NCBI GenBank assembly: GCA_050246795.1 | Contig: JBFWVJ010000008.1 | Location: 22,776-86,775, forward strand | Source of the DNA: JBFWVJ01 sp050246795 | GTDB taxonomy: Bacteria > Patescibacteriota > Gracilibacteria > JAUYGZ01 | Direction of reading: 5' to 3' | DNA length: 64,000 nt | Shown here: piece after piece, positions 8,635-17,410 of the stretch | How positions within the stretch are numbered: the stretch's first letter is position 1 | Layout: every line of letters starts with the position of its first letter | Notes under the pieces: model-generated | Databases searched by the model: none | What the model saw: only the letters and a program-made list of their open reading frames with translations | What the model was told of the DNA's origin: nothing | Translations under genes and position numbers: made by a program

Positions 8635-8939
8635 TGACAATTCTACATGTTGGTGATGTTGGTGTGGTCATCCGTCTGACTGTACAAGAGGATGGTAGCG
8701 CAAAAGACATTAGCACAGCAACAACCAAACAAATCAAAATCCGAAAGCCGAGTGGGGAGATTGTAACTCTTACCGGTTCCTTTACTACGACTGGCTCGGA
8801 TGGAAAGCTCGAAGCCGAAACGACCTCAACTGATTTTGATGAGCTCGGCGAATATCGAGCTTACGCATATCTGGTAATCGGTGATTGGTCTGGTCATACC
8901 GGGTCAACACGAATTGATTGCCGAGCGGTCGGTGAATAA
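8634..8939 (+). CDS. baseplate BppU-N-like structural protein
   Basis: A 101-aa protein reading HVGDVGVVIRLTVQEDGSA, then IKIRKPSGEIVTLTG, and ending DWSGHTGSTRIDC. This is the pattern of the BppU N-terminal-like domain, a small beta-sandwich used in fibre or receptor-binding assemblies. Inferred to be a virion component. Confidence 0.55.
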   Translation: MTILHVGDVGVVIRLTVQEDGSAKDISTATTKQIKIRKPSGEIVTLTGSFTTTGSDGKLEAETTSTDFDELGEYRAYAYLVIGDWSGHTGSTRIDCRAVGE

Positions 8940-9050
8940 CAACTAACTTCGCAACGAGGTGCCTTCTCTCGTCAATAAGAAGGCTGATGCATAACACGGT
9001 GCCTTTCGTGATTATGCTACAAGTTAATAAAGGCTTCAACGAGGATAGAA

Positions 9051-9650
9051 ATGGCACGACCAAAAAAGGTTACAGTAGTAGAGGGAAATTCACCAATTAT
9101 TTCCGAGACAGTAGCGCCTCCGGCACTACAGCTTTCACCAGAAGAGGCTCAGGCTATTATGGCCATGCGGTCAAAGCTGGCGAGTGGTGACGCTCAGGGT
9201 TCTGGTTCGGCTCAGCAGTACGGACTTTCCGAGCTGGCTGAAGCACTGATGCAGGCACTCAATGCTGTCAAGCCTACTGAAAAGAAAACGATCATCACTC
9301 GAAAGAAGAGGAACCCTTGGATGCCAACTGACGGCTCGCCGAAGATCCTTCAGTTCAAGCGTCCGATGTTTCATCATGGACTTGAGATCGATCCGAGATT
9401 TACTAAGAACGAAACGTGTAAGCTTCTAGATCAGATCAAGCCTGGCACCTACTGTGATAAGCTGGTTCGGGTATCGAAGCGCAAGAACGGCGGATACGAT
9501 ATCGATTATAGTATCAAGACCGCTGCTCAGCGTCTGAAGATTGTTCCTTATACTGCTGGTAGGGGCTTTGATGGTCTCTTGGAGCGGATCATCGCCGAAC
9601 GAGCCGACCCAAAGAAGTACCGTCAGGCAGGTGATGACGACGACGAATAA
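9051..9650 (+). CDS. hypothetical protein with basic core and acidic tail
   Basis: A 199-aa protein with a Pro/Ala-rich N-terminus, a basic patch (KKTIITRKKRNPW) around residue 85, and a GDDDDE end. The gene starts after GAGG and is followed by a strong terminator at 9693. The 111-base gap before it holds no gene. Unrecognised; its place between fibre and capsid-staple genes suggests a virion or assembly role. Confidence 0.5.
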   Translation: MARPKKVTVVEGNSPIISETVAPPALQLSPEEAQAIMAMRSKLASGDAQGSGSAQQYGLSELAEALMQALNAVKPTEKKTIITRKKRNPWMPTDGSPKILQFKRPMFHHGLEIDPRFTKNETCKLLDQIKPGTYCDKLVRVSKRKNGGYDIDYSIKTAAQRLKIVPYTAGRGFDGLLERIIAERADPKKYRQAGDDDDE

Positions 9651-9692
9651 AGACTGATGACGTTTTTCAGTTAAACGTTTCCCAACGTTATA

Positions 9693-9731
9693 GGGGTATG
9701 GTATCTTCGGATGCTATACCCCTTTTCTTTT
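9693..9731 (+). terminator. strong rho-independent terminator with TTCG loop
   Basis: A 13-bp stem (two G-U pairs) from GGGGTAT at 9693 to ATACCCC ending at 9722, capped by a C-TTCG-G tetraloop and followed by TTTTCTTTT. It ends the message of the gene at 9051. Confidence 0.9.
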
Positions 9732-9744
9732 AGAAAGAAGAATT

Positions 9745-10164
9745 ATGGCGAAGTATGATATAGAAGCGGCGAAACTAGAAGGCAAGCGCGCCGCGAAGAT
9801 GGAAGGGCTCCGTAGTAAGGGCTATTCCGAGATCGATGCTCTCAAGATGGTTTCGATGAAGAAAGAACCAAAAAAGGAAGAAAAGGATAAGTCGGATTCA
9901 CCGGCAACGTGTAGTCCGATGGATGAGCCCTTTCCTTATGGTCTCCGCATTCGTCTTGAAAACGACGAGCTCAGTAAGCTTGGGATGGACGAACTGCCTG
10001 AAGTTGGTAAGACATGCAAGATCGAGGCTGAGGGAGTTGTACAGAGTGTGTCATCAAATCAGTATAAGAACGACGCAGAGAATCGACGCTCTGTAGAAAT
10101 CCAGCTGACGAAGCTCGGGGTTAGCAAGGCTGAAATTGTGGCGGACGAAGACGAGGAAGCGTAA
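9745..10164 (+). CDS. capsid staple-like protein
   Basis: A 139-aa protein. After a Lys-rich N-terminus, residues about 60-130 contain FPYGLRIRLENDELSKLGM, ELPEVGKTCKI and VEIQLTKLGV, matching the pattern of phage capsid staple/decoration proteins (YSD1_16-like). Such proteins clamp neighbouring capsid subunits. It is first after a terminator, so it has its own promoter or depends on read-through. Confidence 0.65.
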   Translation: MAKYDIEAAKLEGKRAAKMEGLRSKGYSEIDALKMVSMKKEPKKEEKDKSDSPATCSPMDEPFPYGLRIRLENDELSKLGMDELPEVGKTCKIEAEGVVQSVSSNQYKNDAENRRSVEIQLTKLGVSKAEIVADEDEEA

Positions 10165-10323
10165 ATGCCGCTGAGGTCTGGTAAGTCAGAAGCAACCATG
10201 CAAGCCAATTTCGCAAAGCTTCGATCTGAAGGGCATGGTCCAGACGATTCGTGGAGAAAGAGCATGAAGAAGGCTGGCAAGAGTAAGAATCTCAAGAAGA
10301 AGCTTAACAAGAAAAAGAAGTAG
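10165..10323 (+). CDS. small lysine-rich protein
   Basis: A 52-aa frame starting MPLRSGKSEATMQANFAKL and ending in a run of lysines. The MPL..GKSE start resembles very small basic proteins encoded near phage capsid-staple and portal genes. Start codon follows the preceding TAA directly. Possibly nucleic-acid binding. Confidence 0.6.
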   Translation: MPLRSGKSEATMQANFAKLRSEGHGPDDSWRKSMKKAGKSKNLKKKLNKKKK

Positions 10324-10328
10324 GTAGC

Positions 10329-10997
10329 ATGACCTTTAACGAAATCAAAACAATGATCAAGGGGCGAGCTGGACTCACCTCAACCGATGCAGACACCAGA
10401 GTCGGCACGCTGATTAATGTCCATCATAGTGACATTACTGCGGCACTCGGAATGAGTGCATCTCGTCGTGCGAAGGTTTCAGGCTCAACGACTGTAGGCT
10501 CAAACGAGGTTACCTTCACAGGACTTGAGCACATTGATGTTGTCGCGAAAGAGTCAGTAACCCCATACAGAATTCTTGATTTCGTTCCATACGAAGAGAT
10601 CGTTGCTTTGCATCCAGAAACACGATCATCAATCAATCCATCTTTGTATGGCATTAAGTCAATGAATGCTGATGGTATTACCATCGCAATGGACGTCAAT
10701 ACTCCGTCTGTCTTTACGATGAAGGCTACTGGACTAGCGCTCGGAACCGATCTATCTGGAACTCTCGAACCAGCGTATCCCGCATCTTTCCACTGGATTC
10801 TCGTAGAACGGGTTCTGGTTGATGAGTGGATGCGAATGGAGAAGGCAGACCTCGCACAAATTAGTCAGATGCGTGCCGATCGTGGATTGTCTGACCTTAA
10901 GATGTTTATGGCAAAGAATGCCTTCTTGGATGTCCAACAAGGAGGGTCAGTAAGCAGACGAGACGGACGACGAAGACTTATTGGGCTACAAGGCTAA
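10329..10997 (+). CDS. probable head-tail connector (adaptor) protein
   Basis: A 222-aa protein beginning FNEIKTMIKGRAGLTS with a C-terminal helix rich in Arg/Asp (RVLVDEWMRMEKAD). Length, the helical N-terminus, and position just before the nozzle gene fit podovirus adaptor proteins that dock on the portal. It starts 5 bases after the small basic protein. Confidence 0.55.
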   Translation: MTFNEIKTMIKGRAGLTSTDADTRVGTLINVHHSDITAALGMSASRRAKVSGSTTVGSNEVTFTGLEHIDVVAKESVTPYRILDFVPYEEIVALHPETRSSINPSLYGIKSMNADGITIAMDVNTPSVFTMKATGLALGTDLSGTLEPAYPASFHWILVERVLVDEWMRMEKADLAQISQMRADRGLSDLKMFMAKNAFLDVQQGGSVSRRDGRRRLIGLQG

Positions 10998-11007
10998 AAA
11001 TTAAATC

Positions 11008-12969
11008 ATGTCACAAACCACTTCCGATCTAATCATTCGTAGCATCAACGGGATGAACAACTCAGACGCAGCTATTGCTCTGCCTGAGGATATTTGTGTT
11101 CTTGCTCAAAATGTGGAGTGGATTGATAGTGAACTCGGTGAGCGCAGGAAGGGATCCGATGCTATTGATCTGACTGGTGCGGCGGTTGCCAGCAGAGATA
11201 AGATTGTTGGAGCTTTTCGGCATCTCCCTACGACTGATGAGACAGCTGCAGAACTCTGGTTAGTAGGTCTTACTGGAACTACTACCCTATCTGTCAGCAA
11301 GAAAACTTCTTCATGGGCCGATGTAACGGTTTCAGACACCCCACTTAAAACTGGCTTTGCTCCGTATCGCTGGCAGGCCCTTTCTCTGCATGGAAAGTTC
11401 TTCCTTGCATACGATAGTGATCAGGACCGTCTGCATGTTTGGGACGGAACCAATATGCGGAGGTGCGGTCTTGCAGAGCCCGCAGCACCAACTGCGGCTG
11501 ATGCCGGATCAGCGTCCCTAGACGGAACTCGCTACTATCGAGTACGCTATACTGTTCAGTCCGGTGGCTCAACCATTCTTCGTAGTGAGCCGAGTGATTC
11601 GCTAACTTTTACACCGTCTGGTTCTGGAGCAAGTGTTACTGTTACCAAGCCCGCTTCAATCAGTGAAGGTGAGACGCACTGGGAGCTTGAAGCCTCCAAT
11701 GACAACACAAACTTCTATCGCATTGCAACCACTGCAGTCGGCACCACTACTTACTCAGATACTGTTGATACATCCACAAGTCGTTATGCCGATGTTTCAG
11801 GAGCAGTTCTTTCTGAGGACATTGGGGACTATTCTCTTATCCCAAGCGCACGATATCTGACTGCCGATGAGGATCGTCTGATCTTTGCTGGAAGCTGGGA
11901 GACTTCTTCTCAGGCTTCACGCGTTGGTTGGACTCCTGTAAACAATGCAGATGGTGTTGGTAATGATGAGCGCATGGAGAGTGATACTGACCCAACCCTA
12001 GATCTTGATGGGTATGATGGTGGTGTAATTACTGGGATCAGTGCTCCGACCCTAGGCAGCATTTGGGTTTTTAAAGAGAGACACATTTACAAGCTCATTC
12101 GTCGTGGTAAGCGATCAACTGCCTACGAGGCCATTAAAATCTCAGATTCCATTGGTGCAATTCATGGATCTGTAGTAAATGGTATGGACCTCATGGGACG
12201 TCCGGTTGTATACTTCATTGATCCCCAGATTGGTCCTTGCTTTATTGGCGGGCCTGATGGTCTTCAGCACTGTGGACATAACATCGATGCGACTTGGCAA
12301 ACCATTAATCTCGATGCTACCCAAGTTCCCTGTACTGGAGTTTATTACCCAAAGAATAAGCAGCTACATTATTGGTTAGCTACTGGTTCTTCAAACACCC
12401 CAGATACACATATCGTTCTTCATACTGAAATCATGCGGCAGGATGATGAAGGATATTCAAAGGGATGGGCAGTGTGGACTGGTCCAACGGCTTCAGCTCT
12501 TTGTGCCGTGATGTTCTCAGATAATATCGATGATGATACAACGAGATCAAGGGACTTAGTACCTTTCATCGGACTCTCTGGTTCTGGTCTTTGTCATCGA
12601 CTGGACACCGGAAATGATGATAACGGAACGGCTTACAGTGCGAAGATTGTGACTAAGCCCTATATGCTTAGAAACATCCTGCATAAATTCGGCACGAGAG
12701 CCGCAATTCTTCTTGCTAAAGCCGTCGCCAATGCGGTAATTGATTTAAAGATCCGGCGGGACTTTGAGGCCGAGACAGTAACTGTTCAAACAGAAATTCC
12801 AATGGATGCGACCTTGGATGAAACCCAAGTATTCAAGCAATTTGATGACTTCAGTATGGCTGATGCTCGAGTTATTCAGGTTGAGTTTGCAGATCCAGCA
12901 ACCCCCTCTACCGCAAGATGGGAACTAAATCAATTTGTCATGGGCGGACGTAGAGAGCAAACGGGATAA
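11008..12969 (+). CDS. probable tail tube/nozzle protein (P22 gp10/T7 gp12-like)
   Basis: A 653-aa protein. The N-terminus (INGMNNSDAAIALPEDICVL, then ELGERRKGSD) matches the opening of podovirus nozzle/stopper proteins, where a leading strand lists the resolved genes and a beta-propeller follows. Repeating WxV-type blades and a final ARWELNQFVMGG support this. It would close the short tail and gate DNA exit. Function inferred from pattern and gene order. Confidence 0.6.
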   Translation: MSQTTSDLIIRSINGMNNSDAAIALPEDICVLAQNVEWIDSELGERRKGSDAIDLTGAAVASRDKIVGAFRHLPTTDETAAELWLVGLTGTTTLSVSKKTSSWADVTVSDTPLKTGFAPYRWQALSLHGKFFLAYDSDQDRLHVWDGTNMRRCGLAEPAAPTAADAGSASLDGTRYYRVRYTVQSGGSTILRSEPSDSLTFTPSGSGASVTVTKPASISEGETHWELEASNDNTNFYRIATTAVGTTTYSDTVDTSTSRYADVSGAVLSEDIGDYSLIPSARYLTADEDRLIFAGSWETSSQASRVGWTPVNNADGVGNDERMESDTDPTLDLDGYDGGVITGISAPTLGSIWVFKERHIYKLIRRGKRSTAYEAIKISDSIGAIHGSVVNGMDLMGRPVVYFIDPQIGPCFIGGPDGLQHCGHNIDATWQTINLDATQVPCTGVYYPKNKQLHYWLATGSSNTPDTHIVLHTEIMRQDDEGYSKGWAVWTGPTASALCAVMFSDNIDDDTTRSRDLVPFIGLSGSGLCHRLDTGNDDNGTAYSAKIVTKPYMLRNILHKFGTRAAILLAKAVANAVIDLKIRRDFEAETVTVQTEIPMDATLDETQVFKQFDDFSMADARVIQVEFADPATPSTARWELNQFVMGGRREQTG

Positions 12970-12973
12970 TCTT

Positions 12974-13543
12974 ATGGCAAGTAATTTCGGGTTATATTTT
13001 CGTGAAGAGCTTCCGGAACCAGTTGCTAGGGAACTTGACTCTCAGCTTAGTAGAATCTGGGGAGTTCTGTTAGAAGAACATGCGGATGACGGTACGCACC
13101 TTTCGTCAAACAATACTCCCCTCTTTCAAACTACGCGGTCTATTGTAGTTAGTGGTACGTCCACTCAAACCATTGCAAATGAGACTAAGACAAGGGTTAC
13201 TTTAACCAATGTTGAGCTTGATAAGCACCACGAGTATGATATTACCAATGCACGAATGGTTCCCAAAATTGGGGGACTGTGGTTATTTGGCTTTGCCGGA
13301 AAACTTAATACCCTTTCCGGACGTCTAACTACTTACATAGATAAGAATGGTGTTACTAGTGGTGGTAGAATCGGCCTCTTCCCGTCACAAAGCGTAGACG
13401 TTGGGTCCTCTCTGGTAGTTGTTGTAGACATGAATGGGACTGGAGATTATGTAGATTTCCATGTTCTACATAATCATGGTTCAGATCGGGATCTTAATAC
13501 CAACAGTTTTGCCTTTGGAGTTTACTTAGGAGTTGCCCAATAA
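12974..13543 (+). CDS. fibre-like protein
   Basis: A 189-aa protein: a short helical N-terminus (YFREELPEPVARELDSQLSR), then a beta-sandwich resembling C1q/TNF-like fibre tips (GLWLFGFAGKLNTLSG). It follows the nozzle by 4 bases, and its stop overlaps the next ATG. Probably attaches to the tail. Confidence 0.55.
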   Translation: MASNFGLYFREELPEPVARELDSQLSRIWGVLLEEHADDGTHLSSNNTPLFQTTRSIVVSGTSTQTIANETKTRVTLTNVELDKHHEYDITNARMVPKIGGLWLFGFAGKLNTLSGRLTTYIDKNGVTSGGRIGLFPSQSVDVGSSLVVVVDMNGTGDYVDFHVLHNHGSDRDLNTNSFAFGVYLGVAQ

Positions 13544-13908
13544 TGAAGGACTTTTATGGTAGAGTAAGAAAAGTTCTTGATGAGCGGGGAATTAATAAAC
13601 CCCCTGAAGGCTCCTTCCAACTACAAGATCGTTCTGATGGGAAGGGTCCTTTTATTGGAATTTGGAACGAGAAAGTATTAGGGCCGATTCCGACAAAACA
13701 AGAACTCCTACGAGTAAAACCAGAAGACGCCAAGATCTTCGCTATTAAGAATAGAAAAGATCAGGACCTTGAAGACCGAAGAATGCGTGCTTTAGAGAAA
13801 GCCGTGTATCAACTCATTAAGGCAGCAGCACCGACACGGACTGTCACTCCACAACAGTGGAAAGCCATGCTCCATAAAGCTTGGGAGGATGTTGGTGATA
13901 ATGATTAA
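13543..13908 (+). CDS. hypothetical virion-associated protein
   Basis: A 121-aa mixed-charge protein with a basic helical C-terminus (EDRRMRALEKAVYQLIKAA). Translationally coupled to the fibre-like gene by a TAATG overlap. No domain recognised. Confidence 0.45.
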   Translation: MKDFYGRVRKVLDERGINKPPEGSFQLQDRSDGKGPFIGIWNEKVLGPIPTKQELLRVKPEDAKIFAIKNRKDQDLEDRRMRALEKAVYQLIKAAAPTRTVTPQQWKAMLHKAWEDVGDND

Positions 13909-13923
13909 AGGAATATAGCTATC

Positions 13924-15063
13924 ATGGCATATTACGACGAAGAACAAAACCCCTTCAATTTTGGAGCAGCTCCTCCGTCCTCTCAGCAGCAGGCCCAGAA
14001 CCAAACCCCAGCAGCTACTGTTCCGGGATGGGAATCAACTTTTGATAGGGGCGTAGCCGGAACCGATGAGGCTGGTGGCGGTGGGCCTATTGATGCTCAT
14101 GGTGTTGAAGGCCGTATGAATGAGGTTGCTGCTGGTTGGCAGCAGATTCAGGACTACTACAATAAGAAGCGCCAGCAGTATGGATTTGATTTTGATATCC
14201 AGAGCTACTATGACGATCTGGTTCGTGGTGCTCAGTATGATCGGTCTGATGTTGCGAACCGAGTTAGTGGTCGCATAGCTGATATCGATAAACGCTTTGC
14301 TGATGGTGATGGTGGCTCCGGAGGAAGCGGTGGCAGCAACAGTGGCAGTTCTGGAACCGCTGGCTGGCTGCCTTCTTCTGGTGGCTCATCTTCTTCTGAA
14401 TCCAGCTCTGTTACGTCGGCTCTTGCTCATCAGGCTGAGCTCATTAAGCAGATGATGGAACAGCAGCGGCTGAAGGAAATTCAGAACCGTGAACGTGGTG
14501 ATGCACTTTATGCTCAGCTTCTGGAACGAGCAAACCAGTCACTAGATATTTCTCCCGACCTGCCGGTTATTAAGGCTCAGACTGAGGCCTTTGCAGCTGC
14601 TCAGGAAAGGGCTAGACGTAACTACCTATCAGATCTTGCCGAGAGTTCTGGTCCATATGCGAATCTTCGTGGTGAAGAGCGAATGGCTATGGAGAGAGCG
14701 GGACAGGCAGTAGGTGGTCTTACTGCTCAGTTGATGGGCCGCGAACTAGAAGCCCGTCGAGCTGAAATCCAGGCTGCACTAAATGGTGCCGCCGGACTAC
14801 TCACTGCGGATCAGGAACTTAACCTGCGCAAGCAGCTTGGCCTACTGGATAACATGGTTGAGCAGCAGAGAACTGCCATTAGTGGTCATGTTGCTGACAC
14901 TGGACGTCTTAGTACGCTGCTTCAGGATCGTCAGTTCTACTCTGGTCTGGATAGTCAGGATGCGCGATTCGGAGCGGAACTTGGTCTGGATTCATGGAGT
15001 CGGGCAAGGGAACTCGAAGCAAAGCTTGGACTCCCGGTCGGCTCACTTAACTTTGGTTTCTAA
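13924..15063 (+). CDS. internal virion protein
   Basis: A 379-aa protein with a Gln/Pro-rich start, a Gly/Ser-rich linker at about residues 130-160, and a long helical C-terminal half (AHQAELIKQMMEQQRLKE). This low-complexity plus coiled-coil layout and the neighbouring large proteins suggest an ejected internal core protein. No enzymatic signature. Confidence 0.5.
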   Translation: MAYYDEEQNPFNFGAAPPSSQQQAQNQTPAATVPGWESTFDRGVAGTDEAGGGGPIDAHGVEGRMNEVAAGWQQIQDYYNKKRQQYGFDFDIQSYYDDLVRGAQYDRSDVANRVSGRIADIDKRFADGDGGSGGSGGSNSGSSGTAGWLPSSGGSSSSESSSVTSALAHQAELIKQMMEQQRLKEIQNRERGDALYAQLLERANQSLDISPDLPVIKAQTEAFAAAQERARRNYLSDLAESSGPYANLRGEERMAMERAGQAVGGLTAQLMGRELEARRAEIQAALNGAAGLLTADQELNLRKQLGLLDNMVEQQRTAISGHVADTGRLSTLLQDRQFYSGLDSQDARFGAELGLDSWSRARELEAKLGLPVGSLNFGF

Positions 15064-15073
15064 GGTATAACAC

Positions 15074-16216
15074 ATGTCAATTAGTAAACCACAATTTGGA
15101 AATGTTCCATCAGTATTTGCAGAGGTGCCAGAGATGGAAGAGAGTCCGTTCTCTTCCACTCCGACATCTGCTGCATCTCCTATGGACAGGTATATTCAGT
15201 ATCTGGAAAGCCAGAAACGCCCACAGGCATTTGCAGATATTGCGAGTGTCTTCGGGACGTTTGCTGACAGCCAGAAAGCGAATAGAACTGGTGCGATGGC
15301 TGGAGTGCGAGATCAGGACTATCTCCGTCTTGCTATGGCTGCAGAAAATCGTGCTGGTCAAGAGGATGCGTGGAAGAATCTCCTACGCTCTTCTTACCTA
15401 ACTGGGGACGGTTCGTTTCCTAAGATGGCTGGTCCCACTATTCGTGGAAAGCAGTTTTCGCTTGGTGGTACGGTAAGAGGACCGATCGCCGATTCTGTAC
15501 GTCAGGGAGCCACTACTGTTGAGGAACAGGCGCTGGCTCGTCTCGGAGGAGAGGGAGTTCTAGAACCTACTGATACCTCTGATATGAGAAGTCCTGGTAT
15601 TGCTGAGCGCATTGGCGACTATGGTTCAATGGCTCTCAGTGGTCTTGGAATGGCCGATTCTCTTGGAGTTCTGAATAAGATTCCGTGGCTTGGGAAATTA
15701 TTTGGTGGTGGTACTGGGGCTGCGACTGCGGCTGCTGCGGCACCAACTGCTGCTGGAATCTTGGCGTCAACAACTCCGGTGGCCGCTACTGCAGGCGGTT
15801 TCGGAACGGCTGCAGCTGGCGCAGGTGCTGGGCTCGGTGGGACTATTGGTGCTCTGATGACCAACCCATGGACCATCGGTATTGGTGCTGGTCTGGCTGC
15901 GATTCCACTTCTAAAGAAAGCTTTTGGTGGACCGAGTCAAGAGGAAAAGGATGCTCGCGGAATGGCTGGAGATCTGATCTCACAGCTTGTTTCCGAGGCA
16001 ACTCCAACACAGAGAGCTGAGGCAACTGCTGCTGGGTGGGAAAATCCTACTGAGGCTCTTGCCAACATCGTTCTGAGGGATAAGATTGTTACGAGTGGTG
16101 GGACTGTAAATACTGCCAGCGATCTTATGAAACAGCTTCTTGATGCTACCTCCAAAGCGAAAGACCCAAGAGCGGTTCAGAGCGTTACTAAAAACTTTGC
16201 TCCATATCTAGGATAA
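15074..16216 (+). CDS. internal virion protein with membrane-active segment
   Basis: A 380-aa protein. Residues about 205-285 are a long Ala/Gly-rich hydrophobic stretch interrupted only by a few polar residues, as in ejection proteins that insert in the host membrane. The rest is helical and hydrophilic. Coupled closely to its neighbours in the internal-protein operon. Confidence 0.5.
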   Translation: MSISKPQFGNVPSVFAEVPEMEESPFSSTPTSAASPMDRYIQYLESQKRPQAFADIASVFGTFADSQKANRTGAMAGVRDQDYLRLAMAAENRAGQEDAWKNLLRSSYLTGDGSFPKMAGPTIRGKQFSLGGTVRGPIADSVRQGATTVEEQALARLGGEGVLEPTDTSDMRSPGIAERIGDYGSMALSGLGMADSLGVLNKIPWLGKLFGGGTGAATAAAAAPTAAGILASTTPVAATAGGFGTAAAGAGAGLGGTIGALMTNPWTIGIGAGLAAIPLLKKAFGGPSQEEKDARGMAGDLISQLVSEATPTQRAEATAAGWENPTEALANIVLRDKIVTSGGTVNTASDLMKQLLDATSKAKDPRAVQSVTKNFAPYLG

Positions 16217-16222
16217 TTAACT

Positions 16223-17410
16223 ATGGCAAATTCAACATCAGGTGCAGCGGTTGCACAAACTATTCAGGAGATTCTCGCTCGTCGGAGAGCTGAAGAACAG
16301 CAGACTCTTGTGAATCGGATGCAGCAGCAAGAACTTGACGAGGAAAAAGCTGCACGAGAAGAGCAGAATCGGATTGCGAGAGAGCAGATTGCCAATCAAA
16401 AAGCAATGACTGATGCTCAGATTGCGGGCATTCAGGACGAAATCTACCGTAATACGATTGCAAGGATGCGTCCTGGTAAAGCACCTGAGGATCAGGCTCT
16501 TCGTGAAAGGATGCAAGCTGAAGGACTTCTTGAGGAAGTTCCAGTTGTAGGTCCAACTCCTGATGGTGGTGTTCTTGCTCCGGAACTTATGTATCGTGGA
16601 AGCTACGAGGAGCAGGAGAGAGAGCGGCAGAAGCGGATTTTTGAAGATGCGGCTGCGATTGCTTCTATGCCTGCTGGACCCGAGAAAGATGCGGCACTGC
16701 AGGAACTTGCTATTCGTGGTGCTGGCGAAGGTATGCCACAGTTTGTATCGGAGATTTTCCGCAAGCCGACTGTTGGGTATGATCCGAATACCGGGAAGTT
16801 TATCCAGCCTCCAGTTGGTCAGGATGTTAGCTTTACAGTTCCTTGGATTCCCCGGCCATATGCAAGCGCCTCTGAGCGTCCTCGGATTTATAACATCTAT
16901 GACCAGAACGACCAACTCGTTAATCAGCTTGTAGGCGTTACTCAGGAAGAACTTGCTGAGTATATGAAATCCAATCCTGGACAGAAAGCCGTGGATAGCC
17001 TCAGTCGTCAGCCAGAACCTAAAGTTCCTACCGCTGTTGCCTCACGAGACATTGCTCGTGCAAGGGCTGCTATGGTGCAGGCGAATCTGGCTGCGGAGCC
17101 CGGATTCTTCTTTGATGCTTCCAACGCGAGTAAAGACGCCGCAACTACAGCTACCGCATACTACGATAGTCTCATTCGTCCATACATTGAGCGTTATAGT
17201 GGTCCTCCACACGTTAAGGCACTCGCTCGTAGGATTCTTACTGATCCGGTAATCTCTAAGACCGGACAAGTTAATCTAAGAGAACTTAGTCCAAACATTA
17301 CTCCTGAAGATGCTCGGGCTGTACAAGAACTCATTCAAATGATTGAAGGACCTGCTGGACAAGTTCCCGTAGCAAATCCAACCCCGGCTGTTCCCGTTGT
17401 AGGTTCATAA
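16223..17410 (+). CDS. internal virion protein
   Basis: A 395-aa protein that starts with a strong coiled coil (residues 10-75, rich in Q, E, R) and continues with mixed helical sequence. It ends adjacent to the start of the 1369-aa protein. Predicted to be part of the ejectosome with the genes on either side. Confidence 0.45.
   Translation: MANSTSGAAVAQTIQEILARRRAEEQQTLVNRMQQQELDEEKAAREEQNRIAREQIANQKAMTDAQIAGIQDEIYRNTIARMRPGKAPEDQALRERMQAEGLLEEVPVVGPTPDGGVLAPELMYRGSYEEQERERQKRIFEDAAAIASMPAGPEKDAALQELAIRGAGEGMPQFVSEIFRKPTVGYDPNTGKFIQPPVGQDVSFTVPWIPRPYASASERPRIYNIYDQNDQLVNQLVGVTQEELAEYMKSNPGQKAVDSLSRQPEPKVPTAVASRDIARARAAMVQANLAAEPGFFFDASNASKDAATTATAYYDSLIRPYIERYSGPPHVKALARRILTDPVISKTGQVNLRELSPNITPEDARAVQELIQMIEGPAGQVPVANPTPAVPVVGS

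Noticed and set aside
16238..16915. 225-codon frame opposite the internal virion protein
   Set aside because: No ribosome site, basic and low-complexity product, and the + strand gene is well supported.
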